Shown piece after piece: positions 57,308-64,000 of a stretch of DNA of 64,000 bases. Source of the stretch: Microbacterium halophytorum (lineage in GTDB: Bacteria > Actinomycetota > Actinomycetes > Actinomycetales > Microbacteriaceae). Both the position numbers and the translations under genes were made by a program. The notes under the pieces are model-generated. The model was not told the origin of the DNA. It was given only the letters and a program-made list of their open reading frames with translations, and ran no database searches. The stretch covers positions 84,196 through 148,195 of the forward strand of contig NZ_PNFA01000013.1 of NCBI RefSeq assembly GCF_002970975.1. The letters are read 5' to 3'. Each line of letters opens with the position of its first letter. Position 1 is the stretch's first letter.

Positions 57308-57476
57308 GGATCGCTGTGCCGTGATGCATGCTGCCGTTGCACGCATGCGTTTCGTCTCTGCTGCGGGGGAGGCGAGGGCGACCGGCGGGTGAGAGCCCGC
57401 GCGGAGCCTCATCGCACGATGAACTCTTCATCACTGAACAGCGCTCGACCCGCGGCGGGCGCAGAGAGATACCGAC

Positions 57477-57827
57477 ATGAACATCATCGATGCCATCGAC
57501 CAGGCCTCGCTGCGGACCGACATCCCCGAGTTCGGCCCCGGCGACACGGTCAAGGTGCACGTCAACATCATCGAGGGCAACCGCTCGCGCGTCCAGGTCT
57601 TCCAGGGCGTTGTGATCGGCCGCCAGGGCGACGGCGTGCGCGAGACGTTCACGGTCCGCAAGATCAGCTTCCAGGTCGGCGTGGAGCGCACCTTCCCGGT
57701 GCACTCGCCGATCATCGACAAGATCGAGCGCGTCACCCGCGGTGACGTCCGTCGCGCGAAGCTGTACTACCTGCGCGGCCTCACCGGCAAGAAGGCGCGC
57801 ATCCGCGAGAAGCGCGAGAACGGCTGA
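57477..57827 (+). CDS. rplS: 50S ribosomal protein L19
   Basis: This 116-residue protein sits at the 30S-50S interface. It has the family core [24 protein letters not shown] and [13 protein letters not shown], then [18 protein letters not shown]. It heads the rplS-lepB-rnhB block conserved in actinobacteria, but a strong terminator separates it from lepB. Confidence 0.98.
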   Translation: MNIIDAIDQASLRTDIPEFGPGDTVKVHVNIIEGNRSRVQVFQGVVIGRQGDGVRETFTVRKISFQVGVERTFPVHSPIIDKIERVTRGDVRRAKLYYLRGLTGKKARIREKRENG

Positions 57828-57843
57828 CACCGGCCGTCGACCC

Positions 57844-57879
57844 ACAGCCCCGCATCCGGTCATCCGGATGCGGGGCTGT
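57844..57879 (+). terminator. terminator of rplS
   Basis: ACAGCCCCGCATCCGG and CCGGATGCGGGGCTGT form a perfect 16-bp stem with a TCAT loop. It is followed by CTGC, without a T-tract. Confidence 0.75.
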
Positions 57880-58024
57880 CTGCGTGCGGCGACGGGTGCC
57901 GCGCGGCCGTCCGGTGCGCGCTGCCGACCTCCGCGCCGGGGAACGGCGGTTCCGCAGGGGGACTCCGGGGACGATATGGAATGCTGGAAGGCGGCGCTCC
58001 GTGCGGCGCCCAGCGAAGGACGAC

Positions 58025-58813
58025 ATGAGCGATACAACACCCGCCGGCGCGCCCGCGTCTCGGCGTGAGCGGCGGGAACAGGCCGGCGGCGCAGACCCGC
58101 GCGAGGCCGAGGGCGGGAAGAAGAGGGGCGGCGCCCTGCTCTTCCTGCGCGACGTGCTCGTGATCGTCGTGATCGCCGTTCTGGTGTCGTTCCTGATCAA
58201 GACCTTCGTCGTCCGGTCGTTCTACATCCCCTCAGGGTCGATGGAGAACACGCTCCAGATCGACGACCGCATCCTCGTCGACGAGATCACGCCGGTGTGG
58301 AACGACTACGAGCGCGGGGAGATCGTCGTGTTCGCGGACCCGGGCGGCTGGCTCCAGGACGCGCCGAAGACCGAGGGCACCCCGGTGCAGGAGGGCATCG
58401 ACTGGTTCCTGACGCTCATCGGGCTCTCGGCGGGGGATAGCGAGGACCACCTCGTCAAACGGCTGATCGGCCTGCCGGGCGACCATGTCGAGTGCTGCAA
58501 TGCGCTCGGCCAGATCATGGTGAACGGCAAGGCCGTCGACGAGAGCGAATACCTAAAGCTCCCGGACGGCGCGACGAGGGCCTCGGGTGATGCCTTCGAC
58601 GTCACCGTCCCCGAGGGCAAGATCTGGGTCATGGGCGACAACCGGTACAACTCGCAGGACTCGCGCTACAACCGCGACCAGCCGGGCAACGGCTTCGTGC
58701 CGATCGACAACGTCGTCGGCCGCGTCTTCTTCCGCACCTGGCCCTTCGAGCGCTTCGGCTGGATGAGCGCTCCCGACAACTTCGCGTCGGTCCCCGAACC
58801 GGCGGCCCAGTGA
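58025..58813 (+). CDS. lepB: signal peptidase I
   Basis: This 262-residue membrane protease cleaves Sec signal peptides. A charged, Ala/Glu-rich N-terminus precedes one membrane span (FLRDVLVIVVIAVLVSFLIKTFVV). The catalytic serine is S72 in YIPSGSMENTL and the general-base lysine is K145 in HLVKRLIGLPGD; VMGDNRYNSQDSR is the late motif. ATG at 58025 follows GAAGGAC; an in-frame start at 57884 would add unrelated residues. It overlaps rnhB by GTGA. Confidence 0.93.
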   Translation: MSDTTPAGAPASRRERREQAGGADPREAEGGKKRGGALLFLRDVLVIVVIAVLVSFLIKTFVVRSFYIPSGSMENTLQIDDRILVDEITPVWNDYERGEIVVFADPGGWLQDAPKTEGTPVQEGIDWFLTLIGLSAGDSEDHLVKRLIGLPGDHVECCNALGQIMVNGKAVDESEYLKLPDGATRASGDAFDVTVPEGKIWVMGDNRYNSQDSRYNRDQPGNGFVPIDNVVGRVFFRTWPFERFGWMSAPDNFASVPEPAAQ

Positions 58814-59511
58814 GCGCCGAGCCCTCGCTCGACCTCGAGCGGCGCCTCCTGACGAACACGCCGCTCGTCTTCGCGCTCGACGAGGTCGGGCGCGGGGCGC
58901 TCGCCGGCCCCGTCGCCGTCGGCGCCTCCGTGATCGACGCGGCCACGGCATCCGGGAGCGTGCCCGCGGGCCTGCGCGACTCGAAGCTGATCTCGGAGAA
59001 GAAGCGGCCGGACGTCTCCGAGCGCGCGGGAGCGTGGGCGCTCGGCACCGCGGTCGGCTGGGCGAGCGCCGGCGAGGTCGACGAGTTCGGCATCGTGCGC
59101 GGCCTGGGGCTGGCGGCGCTGCGCGCTCTCGCGGGCGTCGCGGAGCAGGGGTTCGACCCGGTCGTCGGCATCGTGCTGCTCGACGGGAACCACGAGTACG
59201 TCAACCCCGCGCTGGCGGCCTACCGCGGGCTCGCGGGCGGGGCGGCTCCCGCGTGGGCGTCGGCCCGGCTCGACGTGCGGCCCGTCGTGAAGGGCGACCG
59301 CTCGTGCGCCTCGATCTCGGCCGCGTCGGTCGTGTCGAAGGTCGCGCGCGATGCGCACATGGTCGAGCTGCACGAGCGGCACCCGCACTATGAGTGGAAC
59401 CGGAACAAGGGGTATGCGAGCGCGTCGCACCGCGCGGCGATCGCCGCCCACGGTCTGTGCGAGCACCACCGGCGCTCGTGGGCGATCGCACCGCCGCAGC
59501 CGCTGTTCTGA
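58810..59511 (+). CDS. rnhB: ribonuclease HII
   Basis: This 233-residue enzyme removes ribonucleotides from DNA. The catalytic Asp/Glu lie in FALDEVGRGALAGPVAV, LLDGNHEYV and later KGDRSCASISAASVVSKVARDAHM. The GTG overlaps lepB. The C-terminus is of usual length. Confidence 0.95.
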   Translation: MSAEPSLDLERRLLTNTPLVFALDEVGRGALAGPVAVGASVIDAATASGSVPAGLRDSKLISEKKRPDVSERAGAWALGTAVGWASAGEVDEFGIVRGLGLAALRALAGVAEQGFDPVVGIVLLDGNHEYVNPALAAYRGLAGGAAPAWASARLDVRPVVKGDRSCASISAASVVSKVARDAHMVELHERHPHYEWNRNKGYASASHRAAIAAHGLCEHHRRSWAIAPPQPLF

Positions 59512-59567
59512 GTGCCGCCGCGCATCCGGTGCGGGGCACGCCGCCGCGCACGTAGGATGGACGCACC

Positions 59568-59894
59568 ATGGATGAAGACTCCTTCGACGACTTCGACCGC
59601 GAGCTGGAAGTCGCGCTGTACCGGGAGTACCGCGACGTCGTCGGCCAGTTCCGCTACGTGATCGAGACGGAACGCCGCTTCTATCTCGCGAACGAAGTGG
59701 GTGTCGTGCGCCACGACACCGAGCACGACTTCTATTTCGAGGTCACGATGAGCGACGTGTGGGTGTGGGACATCTACCGCGCCGACCGCTTCGTGAAGTC
59801 GGTGCGCGTGCTGACGTTCAAGGACGTCAACATCGAGGAGCTCTCGCTGCGCGAGTTCGAGATCCCGGACGAGCTGTCGATCGACGGCAAGTAG
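59568..59894 (+). CDS. DUF2469-family protein
   Basis: This 108-residue acidic cytosolic protein of the actinobacterial DUF2469 family (Rv2901c-like) has no known function. It contains the family core FDRELEVALYREYRDVVGQFRYV and RRFYLANEVGVV. TAGGAT at 59553 is a likely -10 box with almost no leader. It lies between rnhB and yraN as in mycobacteria. Confidence 0.92.
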   Translation: MDEDSFDDFDRELEVALYREYRDVVGQFRYVIETERRFYLANEVGVVRHDTEHDFYFEVTMSDVWVWDIYRADRFVKSVRVLTFKDVNIEELSLREFEIPDELSIDGK

Positions 59895-60016
59895 GTCGCG
59901 GGGCCCCGCAGAGCCTCGCTCACAGGGCGCGCCCAGGGGGCCTGCGCCGCGTGATCTCCCGCGGCGCCTGATCCACAGTCTGTCGCTCGAGCGAGGCGGC
60001 GGGCGAGCCTTGCTGC

Positions 60017-60379
60017 ATGGCACGCAAGGACGAGTTGGGGCGGGCGGGCGAGGATCGCGCGGCCGAGGAGCTGACGCGCATCGGCTTCCGCATCGTGGAG
60101 CGCAACTGGCGCTGCCGCGCCGGGGAGATCGACATCGTCGCCGCGCGCGGCTCCGTGATCGCGGCCGTCGAGGTGAAGACCCGGAGCAGCACCGCCTACG
60201 GCCACCCGTTCGAGGCGATCGACCGTGACAAGCTGCGCCGGATGTGGCGCCTGGCGCGGCTGTGGGCGATCGCGCACCCGGAGATCGCGCGCGGGCGGCG
60301 GGTGCGCGTCGACGCCGTCGCCCTGATCGGCAGCGACCCGCGCAGCGCGTCGCTCGAGCACATCGCGGACCTGCGGTGA
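60017..60379 (+). CDS. YraN/UPF0102 endonuclease-fold protein
   Basis: This 120-residue single-domain protein has the Holliday-junction-resolvase-like nuclease core GEIDIVAARGSVIAAVEVKTRSS with an apparent D-EVK site. It may act in DNA repair or uptake. It overlaps comM by GTGA, so it is probably expressed with comM and dprA. Corresponds to Rv2898c. Confidence 0.92.
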   Translation: MARKDELGRAGEDRAAEELTRIGFRIVERNWRCRAGEIDIVAARGSVIAAVEVKTRSSTAYGHPFEAIDRDKLRRMWRLARLWAIAHPEIARGRRVRVDAVALIGSDPRSASLEHIADLR

Positions 60380-61893
60380 GCGTCGCGCGCACGTGGGCCG
60401 TCGCGCTGACGGGGCTCGCCGGCGAGATCGTCGAGATCGAGGCCGACGTCACGACCCACACGCCCGAGTTCCGGATCATCGGCCTCGCCGACAAGACGCT
60501 CGGCGAGGCCTCCCGGCGGGTCGTGAACGCGTGCGAGAACGCCGAACTGGAGCTCCCCGCCCGCCGCATCACCGTGAACCTCTCGCCCGCCGGGCTGCCG
60601 AAGCACGGCTCGGCGTTCGACCTCGGCATCGCCGTCGCGGCGCTCGCGACCGGCGAGGTCATCCGGCCCGAGGCCATCTCGGGAACGGTGCACCTCGGCG
60701 AGCTGGGGCTCGATGGCAGGCTGCGCCCGATCGCTGGGGTCCTGCCGGCCGTGCGGTCGGCGGCGCAGCGCGGCTTCCGCCGCGTCGTCGTGCCGGCGGC
60801 GAACCGCGCGGAGGCCGAGCTCGTGCCCGGCATCGAGGTCACGGCGGCGGTCTCCCTGTCGGAGGTCGCGCGCGGCCACGGGGCGGAGGTCGACGTGCCG
60901 GAGCAGGAACCGGTGCTGCGCGCCGCGCGCCCGGCGCCTCGCAGCGAGCCGGGCGACCTGCTCGACGTCGTCGGCCAGGAGGAGGCCGTCGACACGCTCA
61001 CGGTCGCCGCCGCCGGCGGGCATCACCTGCTGCTGACCGGCCCGCCGGGGGCTGGGAAGACGATGCTCGCCAGCCGGCTTCCCGGCATCCTGCCGCCCCT
61101 CGATGACGAGGCGGCGCTCGAGGTCGCGGCGCTGCGCTCGCTGTCGGGCGAGGCCGTCGAGCACCTCGTGCGGCACCCGCCGTTCGAAGCCCCTCACCAC
61201 TCCGCGACGCTCGCCGCCCTCGTCGGGGGCGGATCTCGCTCCTCCAAGCCCGGCGTGATCTCGCGCGCGAGCCGCGGCGTCCTGATGATCGACGAGGCGG
61301 GAGAGGTGCGAGCCGGCGTCCTCGATGCGCTCCGCCAGCCCCTCGAACACGGCCGCATCGACATCCACCGCGCCGCGTTCACGGCGAGCTACCCCGCGCG
61401 CTTCCAGCTGGTCCTCGCGACGAACCCGTGCCCCTGCGGCGAGTTCGGCGTCCGAGGGGGCGAGTGCGTCTGCTCCCCGAACGCCGTGCGCACCTACCAG
61501 CGCAGGCTCTCGGGCCCGCTGCTGGACAGGATCGACATCGCGCTGAAGATGAACCGCGTCACGCACGCATCCGGGCAGGGGAGCGTGAGCTCGGAGCATG
61601 CTCGCGAACGCGTCGTCGCGGCCCGCGACCGGGCGGCCCGCAGGCTGCGGGGAACGCCGTGGCGCCGGAACGCCGAGGTGCCCGGCGCGTGGCTGCGCCG
61701 GGAGGGGCCGCGCATCCCACGCGAGTCGACGGCCGCGATCGATGCGGCGCTGTCGCGGGGCGCCATCACGCTGCGCGCCTACGATCGCATCCTTCGGCTG
61801 GCGTGGACGCTCGCCGACCTCGCCGGCCGGGACCGACCGACGGCGAACGACCTCGGCCGCGCGCTGTTCCTGAAGGCGGGGGCCGAGCGATGA
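60376..61893 (+). CDS. comM: ComM/YifB-family AAA+ ATPase (Mg-chelatase-like)
   Basis: This 505-residue protein has an N-terminal S5-like/ChlI domain (VNLSPAGLPKHGSAFDLGIAVA), a AAA+ core with Walker A TGPPGAGKTML and Walker B LMIDEAGE, and a C-terminal ChlI domain. ComM helicases extend heteroduplex during natural transformation. The ATPase and PCPCG-like zinc (NPCPCGEFG) motifs are intact. Its GTG overlaps yraN; ATGA at its end gives a possible start for the small frame that runs through the tandem array. dprA is 507 bp away, unusually far. Confidence 0.93.
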   Translation: MSVARTWAVALTGLAGEIVEIEADVTTHTPEFRIIGLADKTLGEASRRVVNACENAELELPARRITVNLSPAGLPKHGSAFDLGIAVAALATGEVIRPEAISGTVHLGELGLDGRLRPIAGVLPAVRSAAQRGFRRVVVPAANRAEAELVPGIEVTAAVSLSEVARGHGAEVDVPEQEPVLRAARPAPRSEPGDLLDVVGQEEAVDTLTVAAAGGHHLLLTGPPGAGKTMLASRLPGILPPLDDEAALEVAALRSLSGEAVEHLVRHPPFEAPHHSATLAALVGGGSRSSKPGVISRASRGVLMIDEAGEVRAGVLDALRQPLEHGRIDIHRAAFTASYPARFQLVLATNPCPCGEFGVRGGECVCSPNAVRTYQRRLSGPLLDRIDIALKMNRVTHASGQGSVSSEHARERVVAARDRAARRLRGTPWRRNAEVPGAWLRREGPRIPRESTAAIDAALSRGAITLRAYDRILRLAWTLADLAGRDRPTANDLGRALFLKAGAER

Positions 61894-62417
61894 GCGTGAC
61901 GACCGACGCCGACGCGCCGCCCCGCGCCGTTCCGAGGAGGAAGCGCGGGATCGAGGAGGAATCCCGAGAGTTCGTCCTCGATGTTGCGGAATCTCCTCGA
62001 TTCGTCGCGGGGTGCGGTTGCGCGGTGGGAGCGCTCGGCGCGGTGGGGTCGCGTCGCGCTCGTGCGCGCGGCGGCGGCGCGCGCATGCGCGCGGAGACCC
62101 TGCGCGCACATGCGAGGAGGAAGCGCGAGATCGAGGAGGAATCCCGAGAGTTCGTCCTCGATGTTGCGGAATCTCCTCGATTCGTCGCGGGGTGCGGTTG
62201 CGCGGTGGGAGCGAACGGCGCGGTGGGGTCGCGCCGCGCGCACGCGCGCGGAGACCCTGCGCGCACATGCGAGGAGGAACCGCAGTATCGAGGGGTTTCC
62301 CGCGGGCTTCGTCCTCGATTGTGCGGGATCTCCTCGATTCCGAGGTTCTGTGCGGGCCGCACGCGTGGCCGGAGGTCGTTGATTCAGACGGGAGACAAGC
62401 ATGATCGCAACGGATGA
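61890..62417 (+). CDS. small open frame through the tandem array (doubtful)
   Basis: This 175-codon frame starts with the ATGA overlap at the comM stop and runs through the repeat array, ending 17 bases inside dprA. Its first 15 codons (MSVTTDADAPPRAVP) look like a normal gene start and could be the remains of an older dprA start, but the rest merely translates the repeats (EEESREFVLDVAESPRFV twice). It is probably not a real protein. Confidence 0.2.
   Translation: MSVTTDADAPPRAVPRRKRGIEEESREFVLDVAESPRFVAGCGCAVGALGAVGSRRARARGGGARMRAETLRAHARRKREIEEESREFVLDVAESPRFVAGCGCAVGANGAVGSRRAHARGDPARTCEEEPQYRGVSRGLRPRLCGISSIPRFCAGRTRGRRSLIQTGDKHDRNG
61934..62340. repeat. tandem stem-loop repeat array between comM and dprA
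   Basis: Three head-to-tail units start at 61934, 62114 and 62271 with GAGGAGGAA. Units one and two are nearly identical over the first 125 bases (four mismatches) and differ by a 23-bp gap near the end (periods 180 and 157 bp). Unit three is partial and diverged. Each unit has ATCGAGG(A/G) once and TCCTCGAT twice, so one left arm can pair with either of two right arms. GCGCGC-rich palindromes lie between units. No gene or RNA family was recognised. The remaining DNA to dprA (62341-62400) only holds its ribosome site. Confidence 0.85.
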
Positions 62418-63849
62418 CGAGGTGCGTGATGCCGCGGCCGCGCTGTGGCCGTCGGCGCCAGCCGGCGAGCGGGACGAGCGCGTGGCGCGCGCGGCGTGGA
62501 CGACGATCTGCGAGCCGAGCGATGGCGTGGCCGGGCAGTTGACCGCGGCACTCGGCGCGGCGGAGGCGCTCGCCGCTGTCGAACGGGCGCTGCGCGGTTC
62601 GGACCCCGGCGGCCGGTGCCGGGCACCGGGTGCACGCTCAGGGGGTCGGGGAATACCTGTTGCGCGCGTCGCCGACGCCGACGCGACGGGCGGCCCGGTC
62701 GCAGGCGCGGCGGGGGCGCCGGTCGCGGGAACCGGGGGTGCTCCGTTCACGGAGACCAGTCGCAAGCCCGTCACGGGATCCACGGATACCTCGGTCGTGG
62801 AGAGCGCGGGAGTTTCGGCGCGGGAATGGGGAGCCGCGCTCGAACGATGGCGGCCCCGCGTCGCACCGCGGCTGGTCGCGGAGTCGCTGCGCGCCGCGCG
62901 TCGATCCGCGCTCACTCTGCTGGTGCCGGGGGACCCGGATTGGTCGCCGCGGCTCGCCGACCTCGGCCCGCACGCGCCGATCGCGCTCTGGGTGCGCGGC
63001 GATGCTGCCGCGGTCGGCGCGCTGGAGCGCTCCGCGTCGATCGTCGGGGCACGGGCCGCGACGGCATACGGCGAGCAGATCGCGGGGGAATTCGCCGGGG
63101 AGCTCGCGCTCGGCGGCGTCGGCATCGTCTCGGGCGGCGCGTACGGCATCGACGGCGCCGCGCACAGGGCCGCCGTGCGCGAGGGCGGCCTCACCGTCGC
63201 GGTGATGGCGGGAGGCGCCAACCGCGTGTACCCCGCGGGGCACGCCCACCTTCTCCAGCGCATCGCCGAGACGGGCGCCGTCGTCAGCGAGGTCGCGCCG
63301 GGCGCCGCACCGACGAAATTCAGGTTCCTGAAGCGCAATCGGCTCATCGCGGCGCTCGGGGCCGCGACGATCGTGGTCGAGGCGGCGCATCGTTCGGGAA
63401 CCCTCAGCACGGCGGGTGCCGCGGCCGAGCTGGGCAGGCCCCTCGGCGCCGTGCCCGGCTCGGTGCTCTCGGCGACGTCGGCAGGCTGCCACCGCCTGCT
63501 GCGCGAGTACGACGCCGTTTGCGTCACGACGACGCAGGAGGTGCGCGAGCTGATGGCGATAGGCATCGACCCCGGCGCGGTGGGCGGCGACCTGCCGCTC
63601 ACCGCGCCCGTAGACCCCCTCACGCTGCGCGTACGCGATGCGCTCGCGCAGCGCGCCTGGCGGGCGCCCGGCGAGGTCGCGGAGCGCAGTGGCGTGCCGA
63701 TCGCCGAGGTCACGGCCGCCCTCGGCCTGCTGCGCCTCGAGGGCGCGGTGGAGGAATCGGGCGGCGGCTGGCGCTTGGCGGTGCAGCCCGCGCTCGCGGC
63801 TCGGGCCGACCGTGGTCGGGCGGGTTCTGGGCCGCGGCAGAATCTCTGA
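62401..63849 (+). CDS. dprA: DNA-processing protein DprA
   Basis: This 482-residue protein loads RecA onto incoming single-stranded DNA. The Rossmann core reads ASIVGARAATAYGEQIA, SGGAYGIDGAAHR and VMAGGANRVYPAGH, and RFLKRNRLIAALG is the DNA-binding loop. A C-terminal winged helix (WRAPGEVAERSGVPIAEVTAALGLLRLEG) follows. Residues 68-138 are an unusual Gly/Ala/Thr-rich linker. ATG at 62401 has GGGAGA upstream. The last residues (SGPRQNL) and the stop are encoded by the dispersed repeat at 63831, so the tail has been replaced by repeat DNA. Confidence 0.9.
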   Translation: MIATDDEVRDAAAALWPSAPAGERDERVARAAWTTICEPSDGVAGQLTAALGAAEALAAVERALRGSDPGGRCRAPGARSGGRGIPVARVADADATGGPVAGAAGAPVAGTGGAPFTETSRKPVTGSTDTSVVESAGVSAREWGAALERWRPRVAPRLVAESLRAARRSALTLLVPGDPDWSPRLADLGPHAPIALWVRGDAAAVGALERSASIVGARAATAYGEQIAGEFAGELALGGVGIVSGGAYGIDGAAHRAAVREGGLTVAVMAGGANRVYPAGHAHLLQRIAETGAVVSEVAPGAAPTKFRFLKRNRLIAALGAATIVVEAAHRSGTLSTAGAAAELGRPLGAVPGSVLSATSAGCHRLLREYDAVCVTTTQEVRELMAIGIDPGAVGGDLPLTAPVDPLTLRVRDALAQRAWRAPGEVAERSGVPIAEVTAALGLLRLEGAVEESGGGWRLAVQPALAARADRGRAGSGPRQNL

Positions 63850-63873
63850 GCCGCGGCAGAATCGCGGGGATTG
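63831..63873 (+). repeat. dispersed repeat copy R3, cut by the IS element
   Basis: The 33-bp core GCCGCGGCAGAATC-TCTGA-GCCGCGGCAGAATC is the same as in R1, followed by GCGGGGATT where R2 has GTCCGGATT. The repeat then stops and the IS3-type end begins. The first TGA within the core is the dprA stop. Confidence 0.8.
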
Positions 63874-64000
63874 TGAACCGCCCTGGGTTCTGTTCCGATG
63901 TCTATGTGAGCGCCAGTGCGGCGTCACGGGTTTGATAGTAGGCGGTCTCGATCTCGGTCGGGGTGGCGTAGTCGAGCGCTTCGTGAAGGCGGCGATTGTT
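63874..64000 (-). mobile_element. right-edge fragment of an IS3-family element
   Basis: TGAACCGCCC at 63874 matches the usual IS3-family terminal repeat, and the transposase end follows on the minus strand. The element continues beyond the window. Its insertion point lies inside repeat R3. Confidence 0.75.
63902..64000 (-). CDS. IS3-family transposase, C-terminal fragment
   Basis: The last 32 codons are visible: NNRRLHEALDYATPTEIE, then ...YYQTRDAALALT and a stop. The N-R-R-x-H-x-A-L-x-Y-x-T-P motif is the conserved end of IS3/IS150-type integrase-core transposases (orfB). The catalytic DDE residues lie off the right edge, so activity cannot be judged. Confidence 0.85.
   Translation of the reverse strand, partial: NNRRLHEALDYATPTEIETAYYQTRDAALALT

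Noticed and set aside
57275..57476. tRNA or small RNA gene before rplS
   Set aside because: No T-loop (GGTTCGANTCC) or cloverleaf pairing was found; a leader of rplS explains the gap better. No tRNA was found anywhere in the window.
61934..62340. Possible CRISPR array
   Set aside because: Units of 157-180 bp with no short repeat-spacer alternation and no cas genes; it is an ordinary tandem repeat.

Overview
The window is about 64 kb of very G+C-rich chromosome from an actinobacterium, most likely a member of the Microbacteriaceae (order Micrococcales). This rests on gene content and order: a dcw cell-wall/division cluster with sepF, yggT and divIVA after ftsZ, an actinobacterial class II DAHP synthase, homologues of M. 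tuberculosis Rv2175c, DUF3040, DUF3043 and DUF2469, and a ctaC-ctaD-ctaF oxidase set. The species cannot be named from this sequence alone. Nearly all genes are intact housekeeping genes, many joined by ATGA or GTGA stop/start overlaps. No rRNA, tRNA or CRISPR array was seen.

Layout. (1) 1-9.4 kb: the start of a CopC-like gene, then garA-ftsR-merR (metabolic and division regulation), a ParA-like ATPase, pyruvate carboxylase, a MinD-like ATPase with a long acidic arm, and peptide deformylase. (2) 9.6-19.5 kb: acyl-CoA synthetase, acyltransferase, DAHP synthase, a PASTA Ser/Thr kinase, a LysM wall protein, an Rv2175c homologue, a prenyl synthase and a DUF3040 protein. This order resembles the Rv2169c-Rv2187 region of M. 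tuberculosis. (3) 19.9-38.3 kb: the dcw cluster, mraZ-rsmH-ftsL-ftsI-murF-mraY-murD-ftsW-murG-murC-ftsQ-ftsZ-yggS-sepF-yggT-divIVA-lspA-rluD. murE is missing from its usual place. (4) 38.3-41.9 kb: a small accessory patch holding an AbiEi/DUF559-type protein between two copies of a 91-bp repeat, a GNAT acetyltransferase and a PadR/membrane-protein pair. (5) 42.1-57.3 kb: dnaE, a membrane protein, hisD-nrdR-pyrD, DUF3043, an M20 peptidase, an Fe-S insertion protein, ctaC-ctaD-ctaF, map and a small membrane protein. (6) 57.5-64 kb: rplS-lepB-rnhB-DUF2469-yraN-comM-dprA, as in the Rv2904c-Rv2896c block of M. tuberculosis, ending in an IS3-type element.

How the genes fit together. Peptidoglycan precursor synthesis (murF, mraY, murD, murG, murC), septal synthases (ftsI, ftsW), the Z-ring and polar machinery (ftsZ, sepF, divIVA, ftsQ, ftsL) and likely regulators (mraZ, ftsR, the second merR, the PASTA kinase) all lie in the same half of the window. 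A motif shared by the second merR leader and the ftsZ upstream region may link these regulators to ftsZ.

The least explained DNA is non-coding or repetitive. A tandem array of roughly 157-180-bp units with conserved inverted arms separates comM from dprA. A dispersed repeat built on the core GCCGCGGCAGAATC occurs three times: two copies bracket the AbiEi/DUF559 gene, and the third supplies the stop codon of dprA and is cut by the IS3-type element.
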